Numbered from the stretch's first letter, positions 1 to 9,820 are shown. The stretch is DNA of 64,000 bases from Hymenobacter sp. YIM 151500-1 (GCF_025979885.1 NZ_CP110139.1:1488001-1552000), one strand, 5' to 3'. Numbers and translations: made by a program. The notes: generated from the letters alone by a model not told the origin.

Positions 1-646
1 GCTTCTTCACCTGGGGCAGCTTGAGGGCATTGTACATGATGGAGGCGTGCGAAAACTCGAAGCCCTCGTAGGCGGGGCGCAGGTCGCAATGGGCGTCAAT
101 CTGCAGGATGCCGAACTCCTCGTGGCGCTCGGCCAGGGCGTGCAGGTAGCCCAGCGGCGTGCTATGGTCGCCGCCCAGCACCACTACACCCTTGCCGGCA
201 TCGAGCAGGGCGCCGGTTTTGGCTTTCAGCCACTCCAGCAGGGCCTGGCCGCGCTGGTTGATACGGGTCGGCACCTGGGTGTGTGCGCCAGCGGCCTCGG
301 CCGGGGAGCCATCCACCAGCCAGCCAATATACTGCTCGGCCTGGGGGCGCAGCTCGCGGCTTTCGGCGGCAATGGTTTCGTCGATATCCTCCATGGCCAG
401 GCCCATGCGCCAGGCATCGGGCAAGTCGGCGTCGTAGAGGTCTACTTGCAGGGAAGCTTCCCGAATGATTTCGGGAGCTTCGGCCGTGCCCGAGCGGTAG
501 GATACGGTAACTTCCCAGGGCACGGGCACCACCACCACCTGCGCTTCGGCGGGCGTGAAAGGCAGGCCGTACAGGCCGCCGGAAGTGTCGCCGAGGGCAT
601 TAGGGTCAAACTGAGCCAGCTTTTGGTCGAGGGAAAGCGAAGCCAT
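1..646 (-). CDS. Agmatinase/arginase-family ureohydrolase, 3' end cut by the window
   Basis: About 215 N-terminal residues are readable from ATG at 646; the rest lies beyond position 1. The reading frame gives the manganese-binding ureohydrolase motifs VVLGGDHSTPLGYL and LQIDAHCDLRPAYEG, followed by EFSHASIMYNAL. This family hydrolyses guanidino compounds such as agmatine (to putrescine and urea) or arginine in the cytoplasm. The motifs DAHCDLR and GGDHS support the family strongly, but substrate cannot be settled without the C-terminal half. It follows the chemotaxis operon on the same strand after 179 bp, a gap large enough for its own promoter, so I do not count it in that operon. Confidence 0.85.
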   Translation of the reverse strand, partial: MASLSLDQKLAQFDPNALGDTSGGLYGLPFTPAEAQVVVVPVPWEVTVSYRSGTAEAPEIIREASLQVDLYDADLPDAWRMGLAMEDIDETIAAESRELRPQAEQYIGWLVDGSPAEAAGAHTQVPTRINQRGQALLEWLKAKTGALLDAGKGVVVLGGDHSTPLGYLHALAERHEEFGILQIDAHCDLRPAYEGFEFSHASIMYNALKLPQVKK

Positions 647-825
647 TGGGTAGAAGTGAGAGGTTAGAAGTGAGAAGCTGACGCCAGCAAAAGGCGGGCG
701 CAGGCTGAGCATGAAGGGGCAAAAGCCCGGAATGGCAGCGGCCCCCGCTGGCCGAAGCAAAGCGGCTGGCTTTGCGCCCGACAACGGAGGCCGCTTTCTG
801 GCCCCGGCCCTTTCGGAGCTGCATG

Positions 826-1464
826 TTACACCCCGGCCTGCTGGCCACCCATTACGTCGTAGGTTCGGATAATATCCAGAATCTTTCCGAAGGTATCCCG
901 GTCGAAAAACAGCATCAGGGGAAGCTCCACCGAATTGTCTTTGTCGGAAAACTGGGTAATGACGGAGAAGATAAGCGGCTGCACCATGGGCCGGTGCAGC
1001 ATCAGATTTTGCAGGGCACCCGCCATGTCGCCGTGCGGGTGCGTGGGCGGGGCGCCGTAGATGCTGGCTTTGAGAATATTGGCTAGCTGCGTGACCAGTG
1101 CGCCGGTGATGATATTGCTGATTTCCAGCAGCAGCGACTCCTGCATGGAATCAATGTCGAGGGAGTCGGAGGTATTCATGCGCAGACACACGCGCGAGAG
1201 GCGCTGCACGTGCTGGCCGGAGAAGAACATGAGGGTGGTACCGTTGAACTCGCCTTTGATATCAGACTGGATGATGACGTGCTGGTCTTGCAGCTTGCGT
1301 ACCCGCGCCAGAATATTGTCTCCCGATACCAGGTCCAGATTAGGCACTTCCAGCATTACCTTCTCCTGGGCGATAACCGCGAATGAGTCGGCTGCGCGCG
1401 CCAAGCCGATATTCAAAATTTCACGGATAATATCCCGCTCCAGTTCCGTCATGTGCAAATCCAT
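826..1464 (-). CDS. cheC: CheC-type CheY-P phosphatase
   Basis: The protein has 212 aa. CheC and CheX proteins remove phosphate from CheY-P using one or two ExxN motifs. Both are present: E15-N18 in REILNIG and E114-N117 in LEISNII, each on a helix in one half of the pseudo-symmetric fold. The presence of two intact motifs fits CheC rather than FliY or CheX. It is the last chemotaxis gene, 61 bp after cheA. A second in-frame ATG 12 bp downstream (residue M5) could also be the start. There is no CheD in the window, the usual partner of CheC in Bacillus-type systems, so this CheC probably acts only as a phosphatase. Confidence 0.88.
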   Translation of the reverse strand: MDLHMTELERDIIREILNIGLARAADSFAVIAQEKVMLEVPNLDLVSGDNILARVRKLQDQHVIIQSDIKGEFNGTTLMFFSGQHVQRLSRVCLRMNTSDSLDIDSMQESLLLEISNIITGALVTQLANILKASIYGAPPTHPHGDMAGALQNLMLHRPMVQPLIFSVITQFSDKDNSVELPLMLFFDRDTFGKILDIIRTYDVMGGQQAGV

Positions 1465-1525
1465 AGGAGTCAGTTAAAAAAGGCAACGGGCCGGGGCCAG
1501 CCACCGGAAACTTGCATTACGTGAA

Positions 1526-3160
1526 TTACGGTCGTTTGGCTAGAAACAGACGAGTTAGGGCCGGCACATCCAGCACCAGGCACACCTGGCCACTGCCCAG
1601 CAGCGTGACCCCACCAAATAAATCGATGACGTCCAGGGGCTTGCTCATGGGCTTGACCACAATGTCCTGCTGGCGCAGAAACCGGTCAACGATAAGACCC
1701 AGCTTACGGTTGTTGTAGTTGACGATGATAATATCCTGGCGGCCTACCAGGTCGGCTTTGGTAGCGGCGGGCAGGGAGCCGTCGTCGTTGTGCAGCAGCT
1801 GCCGCAACGACACCACCGGCACGTTTTCCTCCTGTACGCGGGTCATGAGCAGGCCTCCTACCACGTTGAACCGCTCCGGCTTCAGCGACACCACCGAGTC
1901 GGTGTGCATGAGGGGCAAGGCATAGTTGCGCTGGTCGAGCTGAAACAGCAGGGCGCCCTTGACGGCAATGGACGTGGGCAACACGAGCGTAAACGTGGTA
2001 CCCTGGCCCAGCACCGACTCCACGCGCAGCTGCCCGCCCAGCGAGTCGATGGCCAGCTTCACTACGTCGAGCCCCACGCCGCGGCCCGAAATTTCGGTGA
2101 CTTCCTGAGCCATCGAAAAGCCTGGCTCAAACAGGAAAGCCCGTACCGCATCGTCGTCGAGGCCGGTGGCTACCTGGGCTGGCACCAGGCCCCGCTCCAC
2201 GGCTTTGCGCCGCACGCTCTCCACGTTGATGCCGCGCCCGTCGTCGCGCACCTGAATCAGCACGTCGTCGCGCTCGGCCTGGGCCGACAACGTGAGCTGG
2301 CCCTGGGCGGGCTTGCCGGCAGCCTGGCGCTCGGCGGGTGTTTCGAGGCCGTGCCCGATGGCGTTGCGCACCAAGTGCAGCAGCGAATCGGCAATAATTT
2401 GCAGGATGTTGCGGTCAATCTGGATGTCTTCCCCGACGATGGTCAGGTTGACTTCCTTTTTTTCGGCCGCCGCCACGTCGCGCACCACCCGCGGAAACTT
2501 ATTGAACAAGGACCCCACGCCTACCAGGCGGGCATCCATCACGCTGTACTGCAGCTCGTCGGCGATGCGCGAGAGGTGGGACGCGGCAGCCTGCAAGGCC
2601 GGCACGCCCAGCTCCTGGCTGAGTGTGAGCACCCGGTCCCGGTCGATAATCAACTCCCCCACCAGATTAAGCAGGTGGTCGAGCTTCTTGATCTGGATGT
2701 ACACCAGGTCCGACAGCTCCAGGCGGCGGCTGTTGTCTTCCTCGTCGTCCGCTTGCTCGTCTTCCAGTACCGGCTCCTCGCCACGCACCAGCCGGTCGAG
2801 GTTGTCCAGGAGCCCGGCCACGTCGGGCAGGTCGGCGGCTTCGCCCACGGCCCGGATCATCTCTCCAATCGTGTCGATGCCCTTAAACAGCACCGGTACA
2901 ATGGAGCCCGTAAACGACCTTTCCTTACTGCGAATCAGCCCGAAAATGGTTTCCATGTGGTGGGCTACTTCGCCAATGGCGTTGTAGCCCATGGCCCGGG
3001 CGTTGGATTTCAGGTTGTGCATGAGCCGGAACAGCTCGTTCAGGGCCGCCTCGTCGGCGGGGTTGCGTTCCAGCTCACTGATGTGGCGGCTCATGGCGTC
3101 GTAGTACTCGAGCGCCTCGGCCATGAATATTTCGCGGTATTCCTGCTCCCGGGACTTCAT
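1526..3160 (-). CDS. cheA: Chemotaxis histidine kinase CheA
   Basis: The protein has 544 aa. Domain order is an HPt domain at about 1-110 with phospho-accepting H48 in LMHNLKSNARAMG, an acidic linker at about 128-146, a dimerisation segment at about 150-210, a GHKL ATPase at about 250-395 (DDGRG at 306-310, GRGVGL at 359-364) and a CheW-like domain at about 398-540. There is no separate CheY/CheB-binding P2 domain, making it shorter than E. coli CheA. The N box reads RNAIGHG, with glycine (G269) where CheA proteins normally have aspartate. Its ATG overlaps the cheB stop (ATGA), so translation is coupled. It phosphorylates the CheY encoded upstream and is coupled to receptors by CheW. Confidence 0.95.
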   Translation of the reverse strand: MKSREQEYREIFMAEALEYYDAMSRHISELERNPADEAALNELFRLMHNLKSNARAMGYNAIGEVAHHMETIFGLIRSKERSFTGSIVPVLFKGIDTIGEMIRAVGEAADLPDVAGLLDNLDRLVRGEEPVLEDEQADDEEDNSRRLELSDLVYIQIKKLDHLLNLVGELIIDRDRVLTLSQELGVPALQAAASHLSRIADELQYSVMDARLVGVGSLFNKFPRVVRDVAAAEKKEVNLTIVGEDIQIDRNILQIIADSLLHLVRNAIGHGLETPAERQAAGKPAQGQLTLSAQAERDDVLIQVRDDGRGINVESVRRKAVERGLVPAQVATGLDDDAVRAFLFEPGFSMAQEVTEISGRGVGLDVVKLAIDSLGGQLRVESVLGQGTTFTLVLPTSIAVKGALLFQLDQRNYALPLMHTDSVVSLKPERFNVVGGLLMTRVQEENVPVVSLRQLLHNDDGSLPAATKADLVGRQDIIIVNYNNRKLGLIVDRFLRQQDIVVKPMSKPLDVIDLFGGVTLLGSGQVCLVLDVPALTRLFLAKRP

Positions 3161-4227
3161 CGTGTAGCAGCCGGTTGAAACGAGGAAGTACGCGCCGCGC
3201 GGCTTGGGGCCAACGACCGGGTGTGCTGCACGACGTAGCCGGCAATGGCCGGCAACGGCAGCACCACGCTGGCGTGTCCGGCCTGAATAACGGCCTTGGG
3301 CATGCCAAACACCTGGCTGGTAGCCTCATCCTGCGCTACCACGGTGCCGCCCTGCTGCCGGATGGCTTGCGCGCCCTGGGTGCCATCGGTACCCAGGCCA
3401 GTGAGCACCACGCCCAACACCTGCCGACCGGCCGCGCGAGCTGCTGAGGCCATTAGCATGTCCACCGACGGCACGTCCAGGCTGGTTTCGCCCAACACCT
3501 CCGTCTGCCAGCCCGGCCAGGGACTGTTGCGCGTGGGCTGCACTACCAGGTTACAGCCGCCGGGAGCTACGAGCACGCGGCCAGCTTGCAGGCGGGTGCC
3601 GCTGGCTGCTGCCTCTACCGTTAAGCTAGTGGCCCGGCGCAGGCGCTCCACTAGGGTGGCGGTGAATTGAGCCGGTAGGTGCACGGCTACCAAAATGGCC
3701 CAGGGAAAATCGAGGGGCAGCTGGCGCAGCACGACTTCTACGGCCGGGGCACCCCCGGTAGAGCCGCCAACTACTACCAGGCCCGGCGGCGACAGGGGCA
3801 CGGCCGGGTGGCGTAAAGCGGCGGCATCTGGCCGACTGGCCGGGCGGGCGGCCTGCACTTTGCGCTTTACGTCCCGGTGCCACTCGGCCAGGGCTGCCGG
3901 GGCTGCGGGCCGCGGGGGCAGGTAATCGGACACGCCCAGGCCGAAAGCCTCCCACGGCACGCCAGCCGGAATCGGGCTGCTGCGGTACACCAGCACGGGC
4001 ACCGGGCACCGGCGGCGCAGCTCGGGCAGCAGCAACAGCTGGCTTTCAGGCACAATCACCATTCCGGGCCGGAGCCGCTGCGCCAGCGCGGGCAGCTCGT
4101 CGGGCGTAGCGGCGGCGCCTACCACCCACAACGTGGGCTCCGAGTTGAGCAGGCGCGTCAGTTCCTGCCGCAGGGGGGCGGGAAAACTGCCAAGCAAGAC
4201 CGGAAAGGGAACGGGAGGAAAAGACAC
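3157..4227 (-). CDS. cheB: CheB-type receptor methylesterase with a degenerate receiver domain
   Basis: The C-terminal half is a CheB methylesterase with the catalytic triad in place: S156 in GGSTGG, H183 in VAVHLP and D281 in GLGTDG. It demethylates or deamidates receptor glutamates. The N-terminal 105 residues have the length and hydrophobic pattern of a receiver, but the acidic pocket is gone (LLGSFPAPL where VDDS is expected) and the phospho-Asp position is replaced (MVIVPES). I use GTG at 4227 because the ATG at 4335 would overlap cheY by 41 bp and add a sequence unlike any receiver; the longer form cannot be excluded. The stop overlaps the cheA start. No cheR is present in the window. 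Confidence 0.85.
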   Translation of the reverse strand: MSFPPVPFPVLLGSFPAPLRQELTRLLNSEPTLWVVGAAATPDELPALAQRLRPGMVIVPESQLLLLPELRRRCPVPVLVYRSSPIPAGVPWEAFGLGVSDYLPPRPAAPAALAEWHRDVKRKVQAARPASRPDAAALRHPAVPLSPPGLVVVGGSTGGAPAVEVVLRQLPLDFPWAILVAVHLPAQFTATLVERLRRATSLTVEAAASGTRLQAGRVLVAPGGCNLVVQPTRNSPWPGWQTEVLGETSLDVPSVDMLMASAARAAGRQVLGVVLTGLGTDGTQGAQAIRQQGGTVVAQDEATSQVFGMPKAVIQAGHASVVLPLPAIAGYVVQHTRSLAPSRAARTSSFQPAATR

Positions 4228-4294
4228 GGAAAGTAAAAACGCGGAGAAAACCAGCCGCTTCGGAGTCGAAGACCAGTGAAGCCAGGGAGAAAGG

Positions 4295-4684
4295 TTAGGC
4301 CTGGGCGGCGTCGGAGGCGCCTTCTTGCAGGGCACTGCCCACTATTTCCAGTACTTTTTCTTCCGAGAAAGGCTTCACGATGTAAGCCGAGGCCCCGCTT
4401 TCCAAGGCTTCATTTACAATAACTTCTTGCCCTACTGCCGAGCACATTACCACTTTCACGTCGGGCTGCTCTTTGCGGATTTCCTTAAGCACGTCCAGGC
4501 CGGTGTTGTCGGGCAGAATTACATCCAGCGTAATCAGGTCGGGGGTAGTCTGAACTGCCATTTCCACGGCCTGCTGACCGTTAGCGGCTTCCCCCACTAC
4601 CTCATACCCCGCATCGGTGAGCATGTTTTTGAGCATGGTGCGCATGTAAAAAGAGTCATCGACGATAAGAATGCGGTTTTTCAT
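4295..4684 (-). CDS. cheY: Single-domain response regulator CheY
   Basis: The protein has 129 aa, a stand-alone receiver. All phosphorylation residues are present: acidic pair D9-D10 (IVDDS), phospho-acceptor D54 (ITLDVILPD), switch residue S82 (VMCSAVG) and K104 (IVKPF). No output domain follows, so it works through protein contact, as CheY does on a motor or gliding apparatus. It lies between cheW (51 bp upstream) and cheB, in the same transcript. CheA is the probable phosphodonor and the downstream CheC the probable phosphatase. What CheY-P binds in this organism is not visible here, since the window has no flagellar, pilus or gliding genes. Confidence 0.93.
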   Translation of the reverse strand: MKNRILIVDDSFYMRTMLKNMLTDAGYEVVGEAANGQQAVEMAVQTTPDLITLDVILPDNTGLDVLKEIRKEQPDVKVVMCSAVGQEVIVNEALESGASAYIVKPFSEEKVLEIVGSALQEGASDAAQA

Positions 4685-4735
4685 GGGAGCAGGATGAAAC
4701 TACGGGAAAACTGAAAGCTCAGCAGTGGCGCTGAG

Positions 4736-5278
4736 CTACGCTTTTGTACGGCCAGGTGCAGCAGAAGATTCTGATTTGGACTGTAGCTGCATGATTTCGG
4801 ACGGTGTGAGCAGCTTGAGCATGTCGAGCACCACGATGATGCGGCCGTCTACCTTGGCAATGCCTTCAATGTACTTATCGTGAATGTTGATGTCCTGAAT
4901 AAACTCGGGCGCATTCTCGATGACGGACAGCGGAATAGACAAGGGCTGCGGTACTTCCCGCACCATAATGCCAATGGTGTAGTCCTTGGCTTCAATGGCC
5001 AGTGTGTAGGTGGTGGCCGGCAGCTCCTGGCCGGCGGGCCGCAAGCTAAACCGCTCCTCCAAATCAATAATGGCAATAATGTCGCCGCGCAGGTTGGCAA
5101 TGCCCTTCACGAAACGCGGTGTTTTGGGCATGCGGGCAATTTCCGGGGTAATGGTTACCTCCTTGACCTGCTCAATCCGGATGCCGTATTCCTCTTCGCC
5201 CAGCCGAAACACAATCAGCTGAATGATGGGGTCTTGCTTGGTGGTTTTTTTGTCGGCGGTTGCTTCTGGTTCGGCCAT
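4736..5278 (-). CDS. cheW: Chemotaxis coupling protein CheW
   Basis: The protein has 180 aa from ATG at 5278 (MAEPEATADKK); an ATG two codons upstream is equally possible. After about 18 charged, disordered residues comes one CheW domain: IQLIVFRLGEEEYGIRIEQV, then GIANLRGDIIAIIDLEERF and a C-terminal KVDGRIIVVLDM segment. CheW links receptor tips to CheA in the signalling array. It lies 71 bp after the giant receptor gene, and the only other CheW-like fold in the cluster is the C-terminal domain of CheA. Confidence 0.94.
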   Translation of the reverse strand: MAEPEATADKKTTKQDPIIQLIVFRLGEEEYGIRIEQVKEVTITPEIARMPKTPRFVKGIANLRGDIIAIIDLEERFSLRPAGQELPATTYTLAIEAKDYTIGIMVREVPQPLSIPLSVIENAPEFIQDINIHDKYIEGIAKVDGRIIVVLDMLKLLTPSEIMQLQSKSESSAAPGRTKA

Positions 5279-5349
5279 GCCCAATGGGTGAGTTTACCCA
5301 GGCCGTTTGCTGGTGGCAAACAACCCAGGTACTCGTTCATACATTCTGG

Positions 5350-8300
5350 TTACTTCGTGGCTTTGCTTTTGCCCGCGGCGCGCCGGCTCTTGGCAGGCTT
5401 AGCTTCCGCCTGGCCGTCCGAGGCCACCGCTTCTGATTCGGGCGCGGAAGCCGTGGCCGCGGCGCGGCGGGGACGGGCCTTGCGGGGCTCGGATGCCGCA
5501 GCGGGCGGCGGAGTAGCTGCTACTGCCGCCGGGCGCCGCCGGGCGGGCCGCTCGGGAGTGGCCGGGGCCGCTGGGGCCAGCTCGGTGGCCCGGCTGGCGC
5601 GGGCGGCCACTCGGGCGGGCTCAGCGGCCGTGCCGTTGGAGCGGGTGCGGTGCGCCAGCTGCCGCAGTCCCCGGCGCACCGGCGGCTCGGGCTCGGGCTC
5701 CGGCTCCAGGTCTTCCATCAGCTGGAAGGCCGAGAGGCCCAGCTGGAGGTCGTCGGCAATGTCGGTCAGCTTCTGGCTGCTGGTGGTCAGCTCCTGCATA
5801 CTCGTGGAGAGCTGCTTGGCCGTGCTGGCTACCTGCTGGGTGCCCGAGGCCGTCTGCTCGGCAATGGCTACCACTTCTTCCACGTACTTCACCACGTCGC
5901 CAATCGACGTTTTCTGCACTTCAGTGGCCGTGAGAATGTCGCGGGAGGTGCGCAGGGTTTCGCCCGAGGAAGTGGCAATGTTTTTAAAGGCCGAGCTGGC
6001 CTCGAAGGTGGCATTCTTTCCTTTCAATACGCGGCCTTCCATGGTGCTGATAGCCGTAGCGGCCGACGTGGTGTCCTTCCGCACGTCTTCTACCAGCGTG
6101 GCAATTTCGTTGGCCGACTTGCGGGAGCCCTCGGCCAGCTTGCGGATTTCCTCAGCTACCACCGCGAAGCCGCGGCCCGCTTCCCCGGCCCGGGCCGCCT
6201 CGATGGCGGCGTTCAGGGCCAGCAGGTTGGTTTGCGAGGCAATGTCGGTGATAACGCCCAGCGACTTGCTGATTTCGCCCGACCGGGTACTCAGTACTTC
6301 GATGGTTTTGGAGGTTTGGGCGGCGGCGCTGCTGATTTCCTCCATGTTTTTCACCACCTCGGCCACTGTCTTCAGGCCCAGCTGCGAGGTTTGCTCACCC
6401 AGGATGGCCGCCTTGTTCACCACGTCGGCCTTGCCGGCGGTTTCTTTGGTGGCCTGCATAATTTCCTCGATCAGCTTAAAGGCCTGGTCGGTTTTGAGAG
6501 CCTGGTTCTGCGCGCCTTCGGCCATTTGCTGCATGGCCAGGGCCACGTCTACCGTCACGCGGCTCATCTCCTGCCCTTTCGCCGCCATGTCTTCCGACGA
6601 CTCCCCTACGATCTGCGACGACTCGTTGATTTCGCCGAGCAGCTCGTTGAGGTTGTCCACGGCCAAGTTCAAGGCGTTAGACATGGCCAGAATGTCGCCC
6701 GTGGTCTGAATTTCGACTTGCTGAGTCAGGTCGCCTTCGGAAATGGCGCGCACCACGCGCGACACTTCCAGCACCGGCGAGGCAATGGATTCAATCAGGT
6801 CGTTGAGCGTGTCTACCAGCTCTTTCCAAGAGCCCGACACGCCGCCCACGGTGGCTCGTTCGGTCAGCTTGCCTTCCACCCCGGCCACTTTGGCTACGCG
6901 GCTTACTTCCACGGCCAGGCGGTTCAGGTCGTCCACCATGCGGTTGATGGTTTCGGCCAGGTCGGCTACTTCGCCTTTGGCTTCCAGGGTCAGCTTCTGG
7001 GTCAGGTCGCCCTGCGACACGGCGGTTACTACCTTTACCAGGCCCCGCACCTGGGTGGTTAGATTGGCCGCCATCGTGTTTACGTTGTCGGTCAGGTCTT
7101 TCCACACGCCGCTCACGTTGGGCACGTTGGCCTGGCCGCCGAGGCGGCCTTCGGTACCTACTTCTTGCGCCACGCGGGTTACCTCGCCGGCGAAGATGTT
7201 CAAGGAGTCCACCATGCGGTTGATATTGTCCTTGAGGTCAAGCAGTTCGCCCCGCACATCCACCGATACTTTCTGGCTCAGGTCGCCGCGGGCTACGGCG
7301 GTGGTTACGTTGGCAATGTCACGCACCTGGCTGGTGAGCGAGGCGGCCATCGTGTTTACGTTGTCGGTGAGGTCCTTCCAGGTGCCGCGCACATTGGGCA
7401 CTACGGCCTGACCGCCCAGTTTGCCTTCGGTGCCCACTTCGCGGGCCACGCGGGTTACCTCGTCGCCGAACGTGTTCAGCGAGTCCACCATCTGGTTGAG
7501 GTTTTCCTTGAGCTGGAGCAGCTCCCCGCGCACGTTCACGGTTACTTTTTGGCTCAAGTCGCCGCGGGCTACGGCGGTAGCCACGTTGGCAATGTCCCGC
7601 ACCTGAGAGGTCAGGTTCGAGGCCATCGTGTTTACGTTGTCGGTGAGGTCTTTCCAGGTGCCGGATACGCTTGGCACGTTGGCCTGGCCGCCCAGAATCC
7701 CTTCCGTACCCACTTCGCGGGCCACGCGGGTTACCTCGCCGGCAAAGATGTTAAGCGAGTCCACCATCTGGTTGAGGATGTTTTTCAGGTCGAGAATCTC
7801 GCCTTTCACATCCACGGTCATCTTCTGGGTCAGGTCGCCTTTGGCTACGGCCGTGGCTACGTTGGCAATGTCGCGTACCTGCAAAGTCAGGTTCGAGGCC
7901 ATCGTGTTTACGTTATCGGTCAGCTCCTTCCAGGTACCGCCCACGCGGGGCACGTTGGCCTGGCCGCCGAGCTTGCCCTCGGTGCCTACTTCGCGGGCCA
8001 CGCGGGTTACTTCGTCGCCGAAGATGTTGAGCGAGTCCACCATCTGGTTGAGGATGTTCTTCAGCTCCAGGATTTCTCCTTTCACATCCACGGTCATCTT
8101 CTGGCTTAGGTCGCCGCGGGCTACGGCGGTAGCTACGTTGGCAATGTCGCGCACCTGACTGGTCAGGTTCGAGGCCATGTAGTTTACGTTGTCGGTGAGG
8201 TCTTTCCACACCCCCGCCACGTTCGGCACGGAGGCCTGACCACCCAGTTTTCCTTCAGTACCTACTTCCAGGGCCACGCGGGTTACCTCGCCGGCAAACA

Positions 8301-9711
8301 GGTTGAGCGAATCCACCATCTGGTTCAGGTTCTGCTTCAACTGCAGCAGCTCGCCTTTTACATCGACGGTGATTTTCTGCGACAAGTCCCCCTTGGCAAC
8401 CGCCGTGGCTACGTTGGCAATGTCCCGTACCTGCGAAGTCAGGTTTGAGGCCATGTAGTTTACGTTGTCCGTCAGGTCTTTCCACACTCCCGCCACGTTC
8501 GGCACGGAGGCCTGACCGCCCAGCTTACCCTCGGTGCCTACCTCCTGCGCTACACGGGTTACCTCGCCAGCAAACAGGTTGAGCGAATCCACCATCTGGT
8601 TCAGGTTCTGCTTCAGCTGCAGCAGCTCGCCCTTCACGTCTACCGTAATCTTCTGGGTCAAGTCGCCTTTGGCTACGGCCGTGGCTACGTTGGCAATGTC
8701 GCGCACCTGCAAGGTCAGGTTCGAGGCCATCGTGTTTACGTTGTCGGTCAGCTGTTTCCACACGCCGCCCACATTCGGTACACTAGCCTGACCGCCCAGC
8801 TTACCCTCAGTGCCTACCTCCTGGGCCACGCGGGTTACCTCACCGGCGAAGGTGTTCAGCGAGTCCACCATCTGGTTCAGGTTCTGCTTGAGTTGCAGCA
8901 GCTCGCCTTTTACATCGACGGTGATTTTCTGCGTCAGGTCGCCGCGAGCTACGGCCGTGGCTACGTTGGCAATGTCCCGTACCTGCGAGGTCAGGTTCGA
9001 GGCCATGTAGTTCACGTTGTCGGTGAGGTCTTTCCAGATGCCGCCCACGTTGGGTACACTAGCTTGGCCGCCCAGCTTGCCTTCGGTGCCTACTTCCTGC
9101 GCCACGCGGGTTACCTCGCCGGCAAACAGGTTCAGGTTGTCGATGGTCTTGTTGATGGTTTCGGCCATCACCTTGAAGTCGCCCGACACCGGAATCTGGA
9201 AGGTCTCGTCCAGATTGCCCCGGCTGATGTTCTTGAGCACCTTGCCCACCTCCAACACCGGCACGGCAATGGAGTCTACCAGGCCGTTGATGTTGTTGAT
9301 CATGTCGCGCCAGAAGCCGGCGGCATTGTCGGCCGAAGCGCGGGCTTTCAGGTTGCCTTCCACGCCCGCCACCTTGGAAATGCGCGACACCTCGCCGCCC
9401 ACGCCCCCAATCATCTCCACCATGGAGTTGTAGGCCTCAGCTATTTCGGCGAAGATGTCGTCGTTCTGCTTGGTCAGGCGCACCGACACGTCGCCTTTCT
9501 TAAAAGCATCCAAGGCGTATAGCACCCGGTTCAGCTGCTCATTTACGTAGTCGGAGTCGGTGGTTGCATCCTGCTGCCGCAGGCTGCCACGCTTGCGCGT
9601 GGAATCGATATGCACGCCCGTTCCGTTGCTATTGTCAGCGGATGGCTCAAGCGTGTCGGTGGCCGTATCGGCAGCCGGGCGAGTGGTTTTGGGCGTCTTG
9701 GGTGAGGCCAT
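5350..9711 (-). CDS. Soluble poly-HAMP methyl-accepting chemotaxis protein
   Basis: The protein has 1453 aa from ATG at 9711; the frame opens 27 codons earlier but that part lies in the promoter region. No transmembrane segment or signal peptide is visible, so the receptor is cytoplasmic. After about 75 disordered residues come ten HAMP-type units of about 92 aa. Eight are nearly identical ([19 protein letters not shown], then [10 protein letters not shown], then [10 protein letters not shown]) and are flanked by one divergent unit on each side. The MCP signalling domain follows, with the hairpin core [20 protein letters not shown]. The last 110 residues are rich in Ala, Pro, Arg and Lys, like a DNA-binding tail. 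It heads the che operon and is the only receptor in the window. Confidence 0.93.
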   Translation of the reverse strand: MASPKTPKTTRPAADTATDTLEPSADNSNGTGVHIDSTRKRGSLRQQDATTDSDYVNEQLNRVLYALDAFKKGDVSVRLTKQNDDIFAEIAEAYNSMVEMIGGVGGEVSRISKVAGVEGNLKARASADNAAGFWRDMINNINGLVDSIAVPVLEVGKVLKNISRGNLDETFQIPVSGDFKVMAETINKTIDNLNLFAGEVTRVAQEVGTEGKLGGQASVPNVGGIWKDLTDNVNYMASNLTSQVRDIANVATAVARGDLTQKITVDVKGELLQLKQNLNQMVDSLNTFAGEVTRVAQEVGTEGKLGGQASVPNVGGVWKQLTDNVNTMASNLTLQVRDIANVATAVAKGDLTQKITVDVKGELLQLKQNLNQMVDSLNLFAGEVTRVAQEVGTEGKLGGQASVPNVAGVWKDLTDNVNYMASNLTSQVRDIANVATAVAKGDLSQKITVDVKGELLQLKQNLNQMVDSLNLFAGEVTRVALEVGTEGKLGGQASVPNVAGVWKDLTDNVNYMASNLTSQVRDIANVATAVARGDLSQKMTVDVKGEILELKNILNQMVDSLNIFGDEVTRVAREVGTEGKLGGQANVPRVGGTWKELTDNVNTMASNLTLQVRDIANVATAVAKGDLTQKMTVDVKGEILDLKNILNQMVDSLNIFAGEVTRVAREVGTEGILGGQANVPSVSGTWKDLTDNVNTMASNLTSQVRDIANVATAVARGDLSQKVTVNVRGELLQLKENLNQMVDSLNTFGDEVTRVAREVGTEGKLGGQAVVPNVRGTWKDLTDNVNTMAASLTSQVRDIANVTTAVARGDLSQKVSVDVRGELLDLKDNINRMVDSLNIFAGEVTRVAQEVGTEGRLGGQANVPNVSGVWKDLTDNVNTMAANLTTQVRGLVKVVTAVSQGDLTQKLTLEAKGEVADLAETINRMVDDLNRLAVEVSRVAKVAGVEGKLTERATVGGVSGSWKELVDTLNDLIESIASPVLEVSRVVRAISEGDLTQQVEIQTTGDILAMSNALNLAVDNLNELLGEINESSQIVGESSEDMAAKGQEMSRVTVDVALAMQQMAEGAQNQALKTDQAFKLIEEIMQATKETAGKADVVNKAAILGEQTSQLGLKTVAEVVKNMEEISSAAAQTSKTIEVLSTRSGEISKSLGVITDIASQTNLLALNAAIEAARAGEAGRGFAVVAEEIRKLAEGSRKSANEIATLVEDVRKDTTSAATAISTMEGRVLKGKNATFEASSAFKNIATSSGETLRTSRDILTATEVQKTSIGDVVKYVEEVVAIAEQTASGTQQVASTAKQLSTSMQELTTSSQKLTDIADDLQLGLSAFQLMEDLEPEPEPEPPVRRGLRQLAHRTRSNGTAAEPARVAARASRATELAPAAPATPERPARRRPAAVAATPPPAAASEPRKARPRRAAATASAPESEAVASDGQAEAKPAKSRRAAGKSKATK
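6916..9123 (-). repeat. Eight tandem 276-bp coding repeats (HAMP units)
   Basis: Within the receptor gene, eight copies of a 276-bp unit follow each other without spacers. Each encodes about 92 residues starting at AGEVTRVA or GDEVTRVA and ending at MVDSLN plus two residues. Whole stretches of codons are shared between units, for example the DNA coding for DNVN and [11 protein letters not shown], which suggests recent duplication or gene conversion rather than old divergence. The repeats are in frame and free of stops. They are also a likely place for assembly collapse or for copy-number differences between strains. Confidence 0.9.
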
Positions 9712-9789
9712 ACAACTAAAATGGTGGCGAAACCTGCCGAAGCAGGCGGTGCACAAACGGTACCCGGAGCGGGCGGGTTCCGGGACTTG

Positions 9790-9820
9790 CAAAGGTAGAA
9801 AACGCCCTGGGCAGCGGCAA
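9790..9820 (-). promoter_or_regulatory. Promoter of the chemosensory operon
   Basis: On the minus strand a perfect Bacteroidota -7 element, TACCTTTG, lies at 9797-9790. A TTG (-33 type) lies at 9820-9818, 20 bases further upstream. Spacing fits the TTTG-N~19-TAnnTTTG consensus. The leader to the receptor ATG at 9711 would be about 70 nt. Confidence 0.6.

Noticed and set aside
1790..3178. A 462-codon plus-strand frame opposite cheA
   Set aside because: Antisense shadow of a clear CheA gene.
4880..6709. A 609-codon open frame on the plus strand
   Set aside because: It runs antisense to cheW and the receptor gene, whose domains are unmistakable. The long frame is a by-product of GC-rich codon usage.
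6916..9123. Regular repeats that could suggest a CRISPR array or satellite
   Set aside because: The unit is 276 bp, in frame and encodes HAMP modules; there are no spacers.
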